Source of the DNA: Chlorobiota bacterium
Lineage (GTDB): Bacteria > Bacteroidota > Ignavibacteria > OLB7
Assembly: GCA_028287785.1 (NCBI GenBank)
Contig: JAQBOZ010000031.1
Span: forward strand, 1-57,347
Length of the DNA: 57,347 bases
Direction: 5' to 3'
The notes below the pieces were generated by a model. It searched no databases. It was not told where the DNA came from and was given only the letters and a program-made list of their open reading frames with translations. The translations under genes were made by a program, and so were the position numbers. Positions 8,521 through 18,100 of this stretch are shown one piece after another (position 1 is the stretch's first letter; each line of letters opens with the position of its first letter).

Positions 8521-10335
8521 ATGGAGCCTTCCGAACCGGATCAGTCCCAACCGGGATTTCATTCCCGGCCCGACCGTTTTCTGATCTTCCTGCGCGGGCT
8601 GTTTCCCGGCAGTATTCCTCGATCCGACTCAATCATCCTGACCACGCTGGCGCTTTGCGTCGGTGTCATCGCCGGATTTGGCGCCCACCTCTTTCATCTC
8701 CTTCTCGAACATACCGATGAGCTTCTCCGCTGGTCCGCTCGCGCTGTTGGGTCGGGCAACGGCGGATGGGTGGTGATTGCCCCGGTGATTGGAGCGCTGG
8801 CGGCGCTCGGGCTGATCCGGCTGTTTGCCAGGGATGACCAGAGCCACGGAACATCGGCGGTGATAGAATCGGTGGCGTTGCGGGGGGGGCGGCTTCCGGG
8901 GAGGGCGCTGCTGACGAAGGTGGTGGCGGCGGCGGTCTTCATCGGCTCTGGCGGATCGGCGGGGCCGGAGGACCCCAGCGTGCAGCTTGGCGGCGTTGCG
9001 GGATCGAAGATGGGGCAGTTGCTCAGGCTTTCCGAGCAGCGGACGCGGACGCTGGTTGCCAGCGGCGTTGCGGGAGCGGTGGCCGCGGCGTTCAACGCCC
9101 CGATTGCCGGCGTCTTCTTCGCGCTGGAGGTGGTGGTCGGGGAATTGCAGGCGGCGCTGTTTCCTCCCGTGGTTCTGGCCTCGGTCACGGCGTCCGCGGT
9201 CAGCCGGTGGCTCAACGGCAACACCCCCGCGTTCACTGTTCCCGCGTACGGGCTGAACAGCGCGCTCCTCGAGCTTCCGATGTACGCGGTCCTTGGCGTG
9301 CTCACCGCGATTATCGGCGTGATGTTTATACGCCTCGTGTTCGGCATCGAGGATCTGGTGGCGAAGTTCAGGCTCTCCCGCCTGGTGCGTGGGATTTCCG
9401 TCGGGCTGGCTGTGGGTCTGGTGGGGCTGTGGCTGCCGGATGTGCTGGGCGTGGGGTACGGAACGGTGGGGAATGTGCTTGCCGGCAGAATGATCGATCC
9501 GCTTCACATCTCACTGCTCCTGTTCTTCAAGCTGACCCTCACGGCGCTCTGCATCGCGGTTATCGGTGTCGGCGGCACGTTTGCGCCATCGCTCTATCTG
9601 GGGGCGATGGCCGGTTCGCTCGTCGGCATGGTGGCGCATATGATGTTTCCGGGAACGCCGCCCGCCGCCTACGCTCTCGTCGGGATGGGAGGGGTGCTGG
9701 TGGCCGTGGTTCGCGCGCCGATCACCGCCGTTCTTCTCCTCTTCGAGATCACCAACGACTACCGCATCATCCTTCCGATCATGCTCTGCGTGGCGGTAAG
9801 CAATCTGATCGCGCGGATGCTTTCCGAGGAATCGGTCTACACTGAGCGGTTGGCGCGGCATGGCATCCGGCTGCGCGGGGGGATCGATCAGAACGTGATG
9901 GAGCGGATGAAGGTGGGGGAGGCGATGTCGAAGCGGTTCGATACGGTAAATGCCGATGTTTCCATTCGAACGGCGCTCGATCTGATGACGGCCCATCATT
10001 ACTACGGGCTTCCGGTGATCGATGGGGACCTGCTCTCCGGCATCATCACCACAAGCGATATCGCCCGCGCTCTGGAAAACGGCACATCGGAGGAGACGCC
10101 GGTGCTGGCGGTTGCGACCAGGGACCCGCTGGTGGCGTTTCCCGATCAAACGCTCCACGATGTGATCGCGCTCTTCGCCGTCCGCGATATCAGACAGGTT
10201 CCGGTGGTTGAACGGAGCAACTTGCATCACGTGGTGGGAATGCTCCGCCGCACCGACGTGATGCGCTCGTATTACGCCGGCGTTGTCGGAAGCGGAGAGG
10301 GGGAAATCGTGGCGGCGCAAAATCATCACTCATAG
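8521..10335 (+). CDS. ClC-family chloride channel/antiporter with C-terminal CBS pair
   Basis: 604 residues. About ten to twelve hydrophobic segments span residues 38-450, followed by two CBS domains (about 460-600; VGEAMSKRFDTV, HYYGLPVIDGDLL, VPVVERSNLHHVVGMLRR). ClC signatures are present: GSGGSAGPEDPSVQLGG (residues 142-158), where the usual GREGP is GPEDP but the gating glutamate (E150) is kept; FNAPIAGVFFALEV near 191-204; and GGTFAPSLYLGAMAG, the second anion-binding loop. It should move chloride across the inner membrane, as a channel or H+ antiporter; the CBS pair probably senses an adenine nucleotide. A TTG directly before the ATG at 8521 is in frame, but the ATG is preferred, with GGGGAG about 8 bases upstream. 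Confidence 0.93.
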   Translation: MEPSEPDQSQPGFHSRPDRFLIFLRGLFPGSIPRSDSIILTTLALCVGVIAGFGAHLFHLLLEHTDELLRWSARAVGSGNGGWVVIAPVIGALAALGLIRLFARDDQSHGTSAVIESVALRGGRLPGRALLTKVVAAAVFIGSGGSAGPEDPSVQLGGVAGSKMGQLLRLSEQRTRTLVASGVAGAVAAAFNAPIAGVFFALEVVVGELQAALFPPVVLASVTASAVSRWLNGNTPAFTVPAYGLNSALLELPMYAVLGVLTAIIGVMFIRLVFGIEDLVAKFRLSRLVRGISVGLAVGLVGLWLPDVLGVGYGTVGNVLAGRMIDPLHISLLLFFKLTLTALCIAVIGVGGTFAPSLYLGAMAGSLVGMVAHMMFPGTPPAAYALVGMGGVLVAVVRAPITAVLLLFEITNDYRIILPIMLCVAVSNLIARMLSEESVYTERLARHGIRLRGGIDQNVMERMKVGEAMSKRFDTVNADVSIRTALDLMTAHHYYGLPVIDGDLLSGIITTSDIARALENGTSEETPVLAVATRDPLVAFPDQTLHDVIALFAVRDIRQVPVVERSNLHHVVGMLRRTDVMRSYYAGVVGSGEGEIVAAQNHHS

Positions 10336-10545
10336 GTGATGCGATTCGTTCGCAGTGAGATGGCCCTGATCACCTCCCAGAGCAGGCAGGTGATATGTGC
10401 AGTGCCTGATCCGCCTGCAGATCCATTCCCGCGGGATTTCCCGCTCACCCCGGTATGGAAAGCTCCATAATCCTCCGTATGTTATCGCCGGTTTTTCACC
10501 CTCCCCCGGATCATATCTCCGTTGTTCAATATTGGTGAGCCGTGT

Positions 10546-10972
10546 ATGCGTTACGCGATCATTCTCATCATTTTCCAGATGGCCGTGGTTCCGTGGCTTC
10601 GGGCGCAGGACACGCTGAAGCCGGCCTGGGTTATCACTCGCCGCAGCCCGGTGTCCACCGCAAACGCGGAGGCATGGGGGATCAATGCCGCGCGCGATGG
10701 CTCGCTCTACTGGGCCACCAATCAGACCGGCACGGGAATCCTGAGCGGCTACGATGTCTATCTCTACCGGCTGGACGCCGATGGGCACGAGCTGTGGCCC
10801 AGGCCGTTCGTGTACGTGGGGGATTTCGCGCAGCAGTCCTACAACGTCATCGCGGGTGACACGGCGGTGTACGTCCAGCTCGAAGGCCAAGGGAACCAGC
10901 ACGGATGGGCCAAGCTCCACCGATATCGGCATCGCCGGCCCGATCCGCATCTCGCTCGGCATCGGATTCTAG
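10546..10972 (+). pseudogene. Chimeric gene remnant: exported-protein N-terminus joined to a barrel-like C-terminus
   Basis: An ATG at 10546 gives a signal peptide (MRYAIILIIFQMAVVPWLRA) and about 105 residues of normal-looking sequence (WGINAARDGSLYWATNQTG, YDVYLYRLDADG, GDTAVYVQLEGQG) up to about 10920. That frame then turns into Arg/His-rich nonsense that only stops inside the next gene. In another frame, at about 10920-10972, the sequence reads TDIGIAGPIRISLGIGF then stop, which looks like the last strand of an outer-membrane barrel (GPIRxSxG, terminal Phe). The simplest reading is a deletion or frameshift that joined two gene ends, leaving no working product. Alternatively it is one short gene with a frameshift. 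Confidence 0.5.
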
Positions 10973-11102
10973 GAATTGTCGGTGAGCAGGGATGCCGCGC
11001 CTGGGATCGCGGCACCCCGTGCTATCACAAGGCGCTCTTCATGCGTCTCCGCGATCAATATATCGTGGGGGCGCATGTCGTTTCCGCCACGCTCGGCCCC
11101 GG

Positions 11103-14100
11103 CTATCGCATCACCATCATCACTTTGGTCTCCATCCAATCGCCCGATGCAAGCCGGTAGTAGTAGATGCCGGACGGCATCGCCGATGCATCCCACACGA
11201 CCGAATACGTGCCGGGCTTCATATACCCGTCGATCAGCGTCGCCACGGCATTGCCGCGTTCATTGGTGACTGTCAGGGTCGTGGGCCCATCAAGGCCGAG
11301 CGAGAAAATGATGGTGGTGGCGGGCGAGAACGGGTTTGGAGAATTCTGCTTTAACGCGTACGCGCCGGTGATCGGCTCGATAAGACGCTGACTGAGGCCG
11401 CAGATGGAGTCGATATGAACCAGTCCGGGGGTGGTTTCCACGAATGTACAGGAGCTGTCGCCAAGGCGGAGAGTGAACGGCAGACGGCTGTAGACCGTAT
11501 CGCCCACGAACCCGTCGATCTGAAACAGCAGAAGGGTGTCGCTGGCTTCAGCCGGCATGCCGGGCGGGCGGATTCCGTGAATGGAGATGATGCCCGCGCT
11601 GTCGGCCAGCGTATCGATTCGCCATCCGTCAGTTGCGGTGCGCGAGGTCACGAACCCACGATGCCGGATGATGCTGGTTCGATAACCGAGCCGCAGCACG
11701 AAGTCGCTGAACGTCGCCAGTGCCAGGGGATCATCGATCAGTATGGGGACGGTCAGCCTGTCGCCGGGAAGCAGGTGAAGATCGCGGGGGATATGGGCGT
11801 GCAGCAGCCTGGAGGGATGGGTGAAGACCGTGATGGAATCGATCCCCTCGCATCCGTTGAAGCTGGCGCTTGTGACCACATATGTCGTGGTCCGTCCGGG
11901 GCTTGCGATCGGGTCGGGGCAATCGGCGCAGCTTAAACCGAGCCGCGGGCTCCAGCGATAACTGATCCCGCCCGACGCATGAAGCTGTATGGTATCGCTT
12001 TCGCAGATGGCCGTGTCATGGCCGGCATCGACGACGGGGGCGGGGAGCACCGATACGAACACGGAATCGGCCGAGCTGCATCCTCCGGCGCCGATGGCGG
12101 TGAGATGATATCTGGTCGATATCGCCGGCGAAGCGACCGGATCGGCGCAGTCGGTGCAGCTTAGCCCTGCGGCCGGGCTCCAGCGGTAGGATGCGCCGCC
12201 GGTTGCGTGAAGTACCGCTCCGGTGCCGGCGCAGATCGTGGTGTCGGCCCCCGCGCCGGCGATCGGAGGGGGAACCACCATTACGGTGACGGAGTCCATC
12301 GCCGAACATCCGGCGCCGCCGAACACCTCCAGATGATAGGTGGTTGTTCCGCTCGGGGAGGCTGTCGGCCGCCGGCAGTCGACACAGCTCAACCCGGCCG
12401 CGGGGCTCCATCGCCACGCCGTTCCATCCGATGCGTTGAGCGCGACGTTTCCTCCGATGCAGATGGTGGTATCGCGACCGGCATCGGCGACCGGATGCGG
12501 CGCCACGGTCACGAGGATCGAGTCGATCGACGGGCAACCGCCCGCGTTCATGACCTCCAGGCGGTAGATGGTGGTCACGGCGGGCGAGGCCACCGGGTCG
12601 CGGCAATCGGCGCAGCTCAGCCCGAGTGATGGGCTCCATTGCCAGGATATTCCATCGGATGCGTGGAGCCTGATGGATGTTCCGGCGCAGATGGTCGTGT
12701 CCGAGCCCGCATCGGCGGCGGGTGTGGGGATCACCGTGACCGTCACCGAATCGGTGGCAGTGCAGCCACCGCTGCCGCCGATCTCCAGATGGTACGTGGT
12801 TGTCTGGAGCGGCGTGGCGACCGGATCGGCGCAATCGACGCAGCTCAATCCCGTGGCCGGGCTCCATCGCCACGATCTTCCATTCGATGCGTGAAGCATG
12901 GCGGATGCTCCCCGGCATATGGATGTATCATTCCCCGCGTCGGCTGTCAGCGGAGGCGCCACGATCACCTTGATCGAGTCGGTTCCGGTGCAGCCGCCGG
13001 AATCCGTTACCATCACCGTATAGGTTGTGGTCTGCGCGGGCGAAGCCGTCGGGTTCCGGCAATTGGTGCAGCTCAGCCCCGCCGCGGGGGTCCATGTCCA
13101 TGCTGTTCCGCGCGAAGCGTGGAGCTGAACGCTGTTCCCGGAGCAGATCGTGGTGTCGTTCCCGAGCGCGTGCGGAGTTGGCCCATGCACGTCCACGCGG
13201 ACGCTGTCGGTTGCGGAACATCCATTTGCGTCGGTGATCGTGACGGTATAGGTCGTTGACGTTGCAGGGGTTGCTTTCGGGGACCGGCAGTCGGTGCAGC
13301 TCAGCCCCGCGGCGGGGCTCCAGAGATATGTTGCTCCGGGGGTGGAGGTGAGCGTGGTGCTGCCGCCGGTGCAGATCGACCGATCCGCTCCCGCGTCGAC
13401 GATCGCGGCGGGACGGACGAACACCGTCACCGAATCGACAAACGGGCAGGCCCCGCCGTTGGAGATCGTCACCGTGTAGGTGGTCGTCACCGTCGGTCGC
13501 GCGATCGGGTCGGGGCAGGTGGCGCAGTTCAGCCCCGCCGTCGGGCTCCACTGGTAGGAGCTGCCGCCGGACGCGTGAAGCACGACGATCCCGCCTCCGC
13601 AGACCGTGAGGTCAGGGCCGGCCGTGGCGCCGTTGAGCTCCGGCGAATAGGCATCGATCAGGTTTGGAAGCCCGAGGCTCGACCGACCGTAGGTAAGCGG
13701 GAAACCGCCGTAGGTGAAGACCGCCGCCGCGCCCAGCCCGTTCGGGTTGGAGATGATCCCGAGCGCATCCTGATTATAGACCGAGCAGTAGATCCTTCCA
13801 TCAGGCCCGAGTTGAAGGGCGCCGATGCTGTTATCGGGATCGCGCGGCATCGTCTCGAATCGGGATGCAACGATTGCCGCCTGATTGCCGGATGTAAGAT
13901 CGTACTGGAAAATCCCCTGAAAATACTCTCCGATATAGAGCTTTGAATCATCGGGAGAGAAACAGAGCCCGTAGCAGATCGTGCTGGCAACGGGGGACTG
14001 GATGGTGATCGGGTTGGAAACGGTGCCGGTGGAGGCATCGAAGTCGAAAAGCTGGACGAGCGATGTGCTCGCCACCGCCAGCCTCTTTCCATCGGGGGAT

Positions 14101-14756
14101 GCCTTCATATAGCCGATGGCGAAGTTCTGCGATGGCCCGTCAACGATGCCGGTCGCCGACACAACCGGTGGATCGACGCCGAGCGATGTAATTCTATATG
14201 CATAAAATCTGTTGTCGCCGAATCCATGCGCCAGCACCCAGTAATATCTCCCGTTGCAGCTCGGTATCGCCGTCTGCCGCTCTGTTACCGGCGTGATCAG
14301 CGGGGTGTTCCGCGCGGTGACATCACCAAATCCGCTGTTCAGCCGCATGTCGACGATGGAATAGCGGAGGCCGTTTCCAAGGTTGTTGTCGATGGCATCG
14401 GTGGTGAAGACGTAGTATTTCGTGGAATCGCCCGGCGTCGGGACGATCAGCGCGGACTGCGTGCTGCTGTTATGGCCGAGAAGAGGCTGGCCGGGGGACA
14501 TCGGGATGTTGTTGCGATTCCATATCGTCACACCATCCGTGTAGAAGAGGAGTTTGCCGGTGCGATGATCCGCAATGCTGGCGCAGCCCTCGTACGTGTT
14601 GATCAACCCGCCGGCGATCGACACCGGAACCGGGCCGTTGAAGTCGATTCCCGCGCCGTAGCCGAAATACCAGACGTTGTTCTGCTTCTGCGCCCGAAGC
14701 GCCGAAGGGAGCAGCAGCAGGGCCAGTATCAGGCATCCATAGCGGAGGAAATTCAT
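11103..14756 (-). CDS. Propeller plus eight Cys-rich Ig repeats, T9SS-secreted surface protein
   Basis: 1217 residues. Signal peptide (MNFLRYGCLILALLLLPSAL). Residues about 25-375 form a beta-propeller-like region (NVWYFGYGAGIDFNGP, KLLFYTDGVTIWNRN, SPDGKRLAVAS, FSPDDSKLYIGEY, LGPDGRIYCS), as in gliding-type surface proteins. Eight tandem Ig/PKD-like units of 75-77 residues follow (about 380-985), each with the pattern DAGxDTTICxG, WSPAAGLSCxDC, TTTYxxxV, GGCxxxDSVxV, so four cysteines per unit. Then come a cohesin-like domain (HAHIPRDLHLLPGD onward), IDSICGLSQRLIE and a T9SS type A domain (QNSPNPFSPATT, PSGIYYYRL). It is a probable adhesin or surface-layer protein. Its tandem paralogue lies downstream on the same strand (15157-18348 is upstream in transcription), with an inverted-repeat element between. 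Confidence 0.92.
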   Translation of the reverse strand: MNFLRYGCLILALLLLPSALRAQKQNNVWYFGYGAGIDFNGPVPVSIAGGLINTYEGCASIADHRTGKLLFYTDGVTIWNRNNIPMSPGQPLLGHNSSTQSALIVPTPGDSTKYYVFTTDAIDNNLGNGLRYSIVDMRLNSGFGDVTARNTPLITPVTERQTAIPSCNGRYYWVLAHGFGDNRFYAYRITSLGVDPPVVSATGIVDGPSQNFAIGYMKASPDGKRLAVASTSLVQLFDFDASTGTVSNPITIQSPVASTICYGLCFSPDDSKLYIGEYFQGIFQYDLTSGNQAAIVASRFETMPRDPDNSIGALQLGPDGRIYCSVYNQDALGIISNPNGLGAAAVFTYGGFPLTYGRSSLGLPNLIDAYSPELNGATAGPDLTVCGGGIVVLHASGGSSYQWSPTAGLNCATCPDPIARPTVTTTYTVTISNGGACPFVDSVTVFVRPAAIVDAGADRSICTGGSTTLTSTPGATYLWSPAAGLSCTDCRSPKATPATSTTYTVTITDANGCSATDSVRVDVHGPTPHALGNDTTICSGNSVQLHASRGTAWTWTPAAGLSCTNCRNPTASPAQTTTYTVMVTDSGGCTGTDSIKVIVAPPLTADAGNDTSICRGASAMLHASNGRSWRWSPATGLSCVDCADPVATPLQTTTYHLEIGGSGGCTATDSVTVTVIPTPAADAGSDTTICAGTSIRLHASDGISWQWSPSLGLSCADCRDPVASPAVTTIYRLEVMNAGGCPSIDSILVTVAPHPVADAGRDTTICIGGNVALNASDGTAWRWSPAAGLSCVDCRRPTASPSGTTTYHLEVFGGAGCSAMDSVTVMVVPPPIAGAGADTTICAGTGAVLHATGGASYRWSPAAGLSCTDCADPVASPAISTRYHLTAIGAGGCSSADSVFVSVLPAPVVDAGHDTAICESDTIQLHASGGISYRWSPRLGLSCADCPDPIASPGRTTTYVVTSASFNGCEGIDSITVFTHPSRLLHAHIPRDLHLLPGDRLTVPILIDDPLALATFSDFVLRLGYRTSIIRHRGFVTSRTATDGWRIDTLADSAGIISIHGIRPPGMPAEASDTLLLFQIDGFVGDTVYSRLPFTLRLGDSSCTFVETTPGLVHIDSICGLSQRLIEPITGAYALKQNSPNPFSPATTIIFSLGLDGPTTLTVTNERGNAVATLIDGYMKPGTYSVVWDASAMPSGIYYYRLASGDWMETKVMMVMR
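11870..13610 (-). repeat. Eight tandem Ig-repeat units, 225-231 bp period
   Basis: The segment encoding the SCxDC motif recurs near 11926, 12156, 12387, 12612, 12838, 13068, 13297 and 13528. The spacing of 225-231 bp (75-77 codons) stays in frame, so unit number can change by recombination without breaking the gene. Confidence 0.85.
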
Positions 14757-14851
14757 ATCGGCTCCTGAGATTGATCGGGGAGATCCCGCCCGAATCGCAA
14801 CGGGACAAGGTAATGCTCACAGGCTCCACGCGCAATTGTTCCGGCCAACCT

Positions 14852-15122
14852 GGTAGTGACTCAGGTTGAGATGCTGTGGATGATGCTCAGCATATCCGAC
14901 ATCCGTCTTCCCAGCCCCATCGGGGCGTGCCGGTTGTAGCATCACCACGCCCTCAATGATTTCAAGCTCCAGAGGAGCGTACCATTCTGCCGACATGCGG
15001 GGATGGGGAGGTATCGTTACTACAACCGGCACGCTCCTGACGGAGCTTGAAGCGTGAAGAGAGGATCGTCGATGGCTCATTGCGCTATCAACCGGAGGGT
15101 GGAATTAAATTGAGTCACTACC
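14852..15122. mobile_element. MITE-like inverted-repeat element, copy B, with flanking direct repeats
   Basis: 271 bp with perfect 12-bp terminal inverted repeats (GGTAGTGACTCA at 14852 and its complement ending at 15122), the same termini as copy A. Inside, hairpin units AGCCCCATCGGGGCG, AGCTCCAGAGGAGCG and GCTCCTGACGGAGC alternate with GGTTGTAGCA and CTACAACCGG. The 8-bp GGCCAACC occurs at 14843-14850, one base before the left end, and again at 15123-15130, directly after the right end; this is what a target-site duplication should look like. No coding capacity. It sits in the spacer between two paralogous T9SS genes. Confidence 0.75.
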
Positions 15123-15156
15123 GGCCAACCACCCGTTCCAACGTCGCGGTCGCTCG

Positions 15157-18100
15157 TCACCGCACCAGCAGCATCACCCTGGTGGCACTCCAGTCCCCCG
15201 ATGAAAGGCGGCAGTAATAGAGTCCCGATGGTATCGCGGAGGCATCCCACGCTACCGAATAATTTCCCGATGGCATCGGCCCGTCCAGCAGCGTTGCCAC
15301 CGCGTTTCCACGTTCATCCACGATGATCAGCCGTGTAGGCCCGTCGAGGCCGAGCGAGAACTCTATGGAGGTTGAAGGGGAGAATGGATTGGGGGTGTTC
15401 TGCCGGAGAGCATACTTCCCCGTGATCGGCTCGATAAGGCGCTGGCTGAGGCCGCAGATCGAGTCGAGCGTGACAAGGCCGGGGATCGCATCGACGGAGG
15501 CGCAGCCAAGCTCCAGCGTGAATTGAAGCTCGCTTGCAATGCTGTCACCGACGAACACCCGCAACCCGAACATCAGCAGCGTATCGCTGATCGAGGTAAT
15601 GGCGCCGGCCGGCCGCGTCATCCGGAGCGTCACCCTGCCGATGGTATCCAGCCGGGAATCGACCATCCAGCCGCTCGAAGCGGTGCGATCGGTGATCACG
15701 TCTCTGACGCGGATGATTCCGGGGCGGTAGGCCAGCCGGATGGTGTAGGAATTGCCGTTGGTGATCGCGGCCGGATCATCCACGATGACCGGCACGTCGA
15801 TCGATGTGCCGGGGAGCAGGTGGAGATCGCGCGGGATATGCGCGTGGATGACCTCGCGCGGAAGAACGGTGATCCGCACCGAATCGATCGCCGGGCAGCC
15901 CGTGGTGGTCGCGGAGCGTACGATATACACAGTCGTCCGCGACGGTGTTGCAATCGGATCGGAGCAGTCGGTGCAGCTCAGCCCCGCGGCGGGGCTCCAG
16001 TGATAACCGCCGCCGCCGGAGGCATGGAGCGCCGCCGATCCATCGGCGCAGATGATGGTGTCGGAACCGGCATCGATAGGAGGGGGGATGATGACGCCCA
16101 GTGTGACCGAGTCGCTGGCGGTGCAACCGCCTGCGTTCGCCACCGTGAGGATGTAGGTGGTGGTTTCGCCGGGGGTCGCAATCGGATCGGAGCAATCCGC
16201 GCAATTCAGTCCGGCCGACGGGCTCCAGCGATATGTTCCGGCGATGCCCGCATGAAGCGCGATCGAGCTTCCGGTGCAGATCGTCGTGTCGCGACCGGCA
16301 GCCGCGATGGGGAGAGGATTCACCGTCACCGTAAGCGAGTCCTCGCCGATGCAGCCGTTGGCGCCGGTGACGAGCAGATGGTATGTCGTGGTGATTGCCG
16401 GCGATGCGAGCGGCGAGCGGCAGTCCGCGCAGCTCAACCCGGCGGCAGGGCTCCACTGCCAGGCCGTTCCATCCGACGCATGGAGTCCCACGTTTCCACC
16501 GGCGCAGATCGCGGCATCGTTTCCAGCATCAACAAACGGGAGCGATGTGACGTTGACGGTGATCGAATCGGTCGCGACGCAGCCTTCCGGGCTGGTGATC
16601 GCCAGGTGATATGTCGTGGTTGCCGATGGCGAGGCCACCGGATCGGGGCAGTCGGCGCAGCTCAGAGTTGTCGCGGGGGTCCATTGCCATGCCGCTCCGC
16701 CGGACGCATGGAGGGAAATCGCGGCTCCGCGACAGATCGCGGCGTCGGGTCCGGCATTGGCGGTGAACGATGGAAGCACTGTTACGCGCACACTGTCGGT
16801 TGCTGTGCATCCGCCGGAGTCGGTAACGATGACATGGTAGAGCGTGCTGGTCGCCGGCATGGCCCTGGGGGATCGGCAATCGGCGCAGCTCAATCCGTCT
16901 GACGGGCTCCACAGATAGACGGCTCCGGCTGTTGCGGCAAGCGTGGCGGAATCTCCCCGGCATATCGCCACATCATCTCCCGCATCGATGTCCGCCGGCT
17001 GGTGCACCAGCACCGTCACCGAATCGACGGCAGGGCAGTCCGCGTCGGTGTAGACGTTCACCGTATACGTGGTGGTGACGGTTGGCGATGCCGTCGGCGA
17101 CGGGCAATCGGCGCAGCTCAATCCCCGGGCCGGGCTCCACTGGTAGACTGTCCCGCCGGACGCATGCAGTTGCGTTGTCCCGCCCGGACAGATCGACCGT
17201 GCGGAATCGATCTGAATCTTCAGCACATCGTGAGCATCCCCCTCGATCATGTTGGGGAGGCCGAGCGAACCGGATGCCGTGCCGAGATCAAACCCCGATG
17301 GCCGAAAGTCCGCCCCGGCCCCCCGGACATTCGGGCTTTCGATAACGCCAAGGCTGCTCTGGCCGTTCATGACGTAGTAGATCCTGCCGTCCGGCCCAAG
17401 CTGGAGCGCCCCGAAACTGGTGTTCCGGGTCGGGCTGTTCAGCATGAAGCGCGACGTTCTGATCGCATCCGCATCGCCGGAGGTGATATCGTACTGGTAG
17501 ATCACGTTCTTGAATCCCGACACATAGAGAAGCGAGTTATCGGGGGAGAACGCGACCCCGTAGGTAAACGTTGTATCAGGGAGCGGGAGGTCAATCGGGT
17601 TGGTGATATTTCCCGTTCGCGTGTCGAAATCGAAAAGCTGGGTCACGTTGGCGCCGGTGATCGCCACGGCCAGCTTCCGTCCGTTCGGCGAGAGCTTCAT
17701 ATACCCGACCGCGTAGGTCTGATAGGCCTTGTGGCCGATTCCCACGGCTGAAATCACCGGGCTCGAAATCCCATTTAGGGTGATTTTATACGCGCGAAAC
17801 GCATTGCTCCCCCATTCATGGGCTATCACCCAGTAATAGCGTCCGTCGCAGCCGAGCATGCCGGTCACCTTTTCGGCGGCGGGAGCCATCAGCGGGACAT
17901 TTTTTCTGGCGATATCTCCACGGCCGCCATCGAGTCGCATATCGACGATCGAATACTGTAGCCCGTTGGCGAGATTGTTTTCGGCGGCATCGATGGTGAA
18001 GAGATAATACTTCATCGAATCGCCGGGCATCGGCACAATCAGCGAGGACTGCGTGCTGCTGCTGTTGCCATGGAGGCCGGTTCCGCCGGGCATCGGCTGG

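Noticed and set aside
10985-11020. Hairpin GGGATGCCGCG / CGCGGCACCCC between the remnant and the next gene
   Set aside because: No T run on either strand, one mismatch, and wide loop; not called as a terminator.
11870-17190. CRISPR-like regularly spaced similarity
   Set aside because: The period is 225-231 bp, in frame inside coding sequence, with no short identical repeats and unique spacers; these are protein domain repeats.
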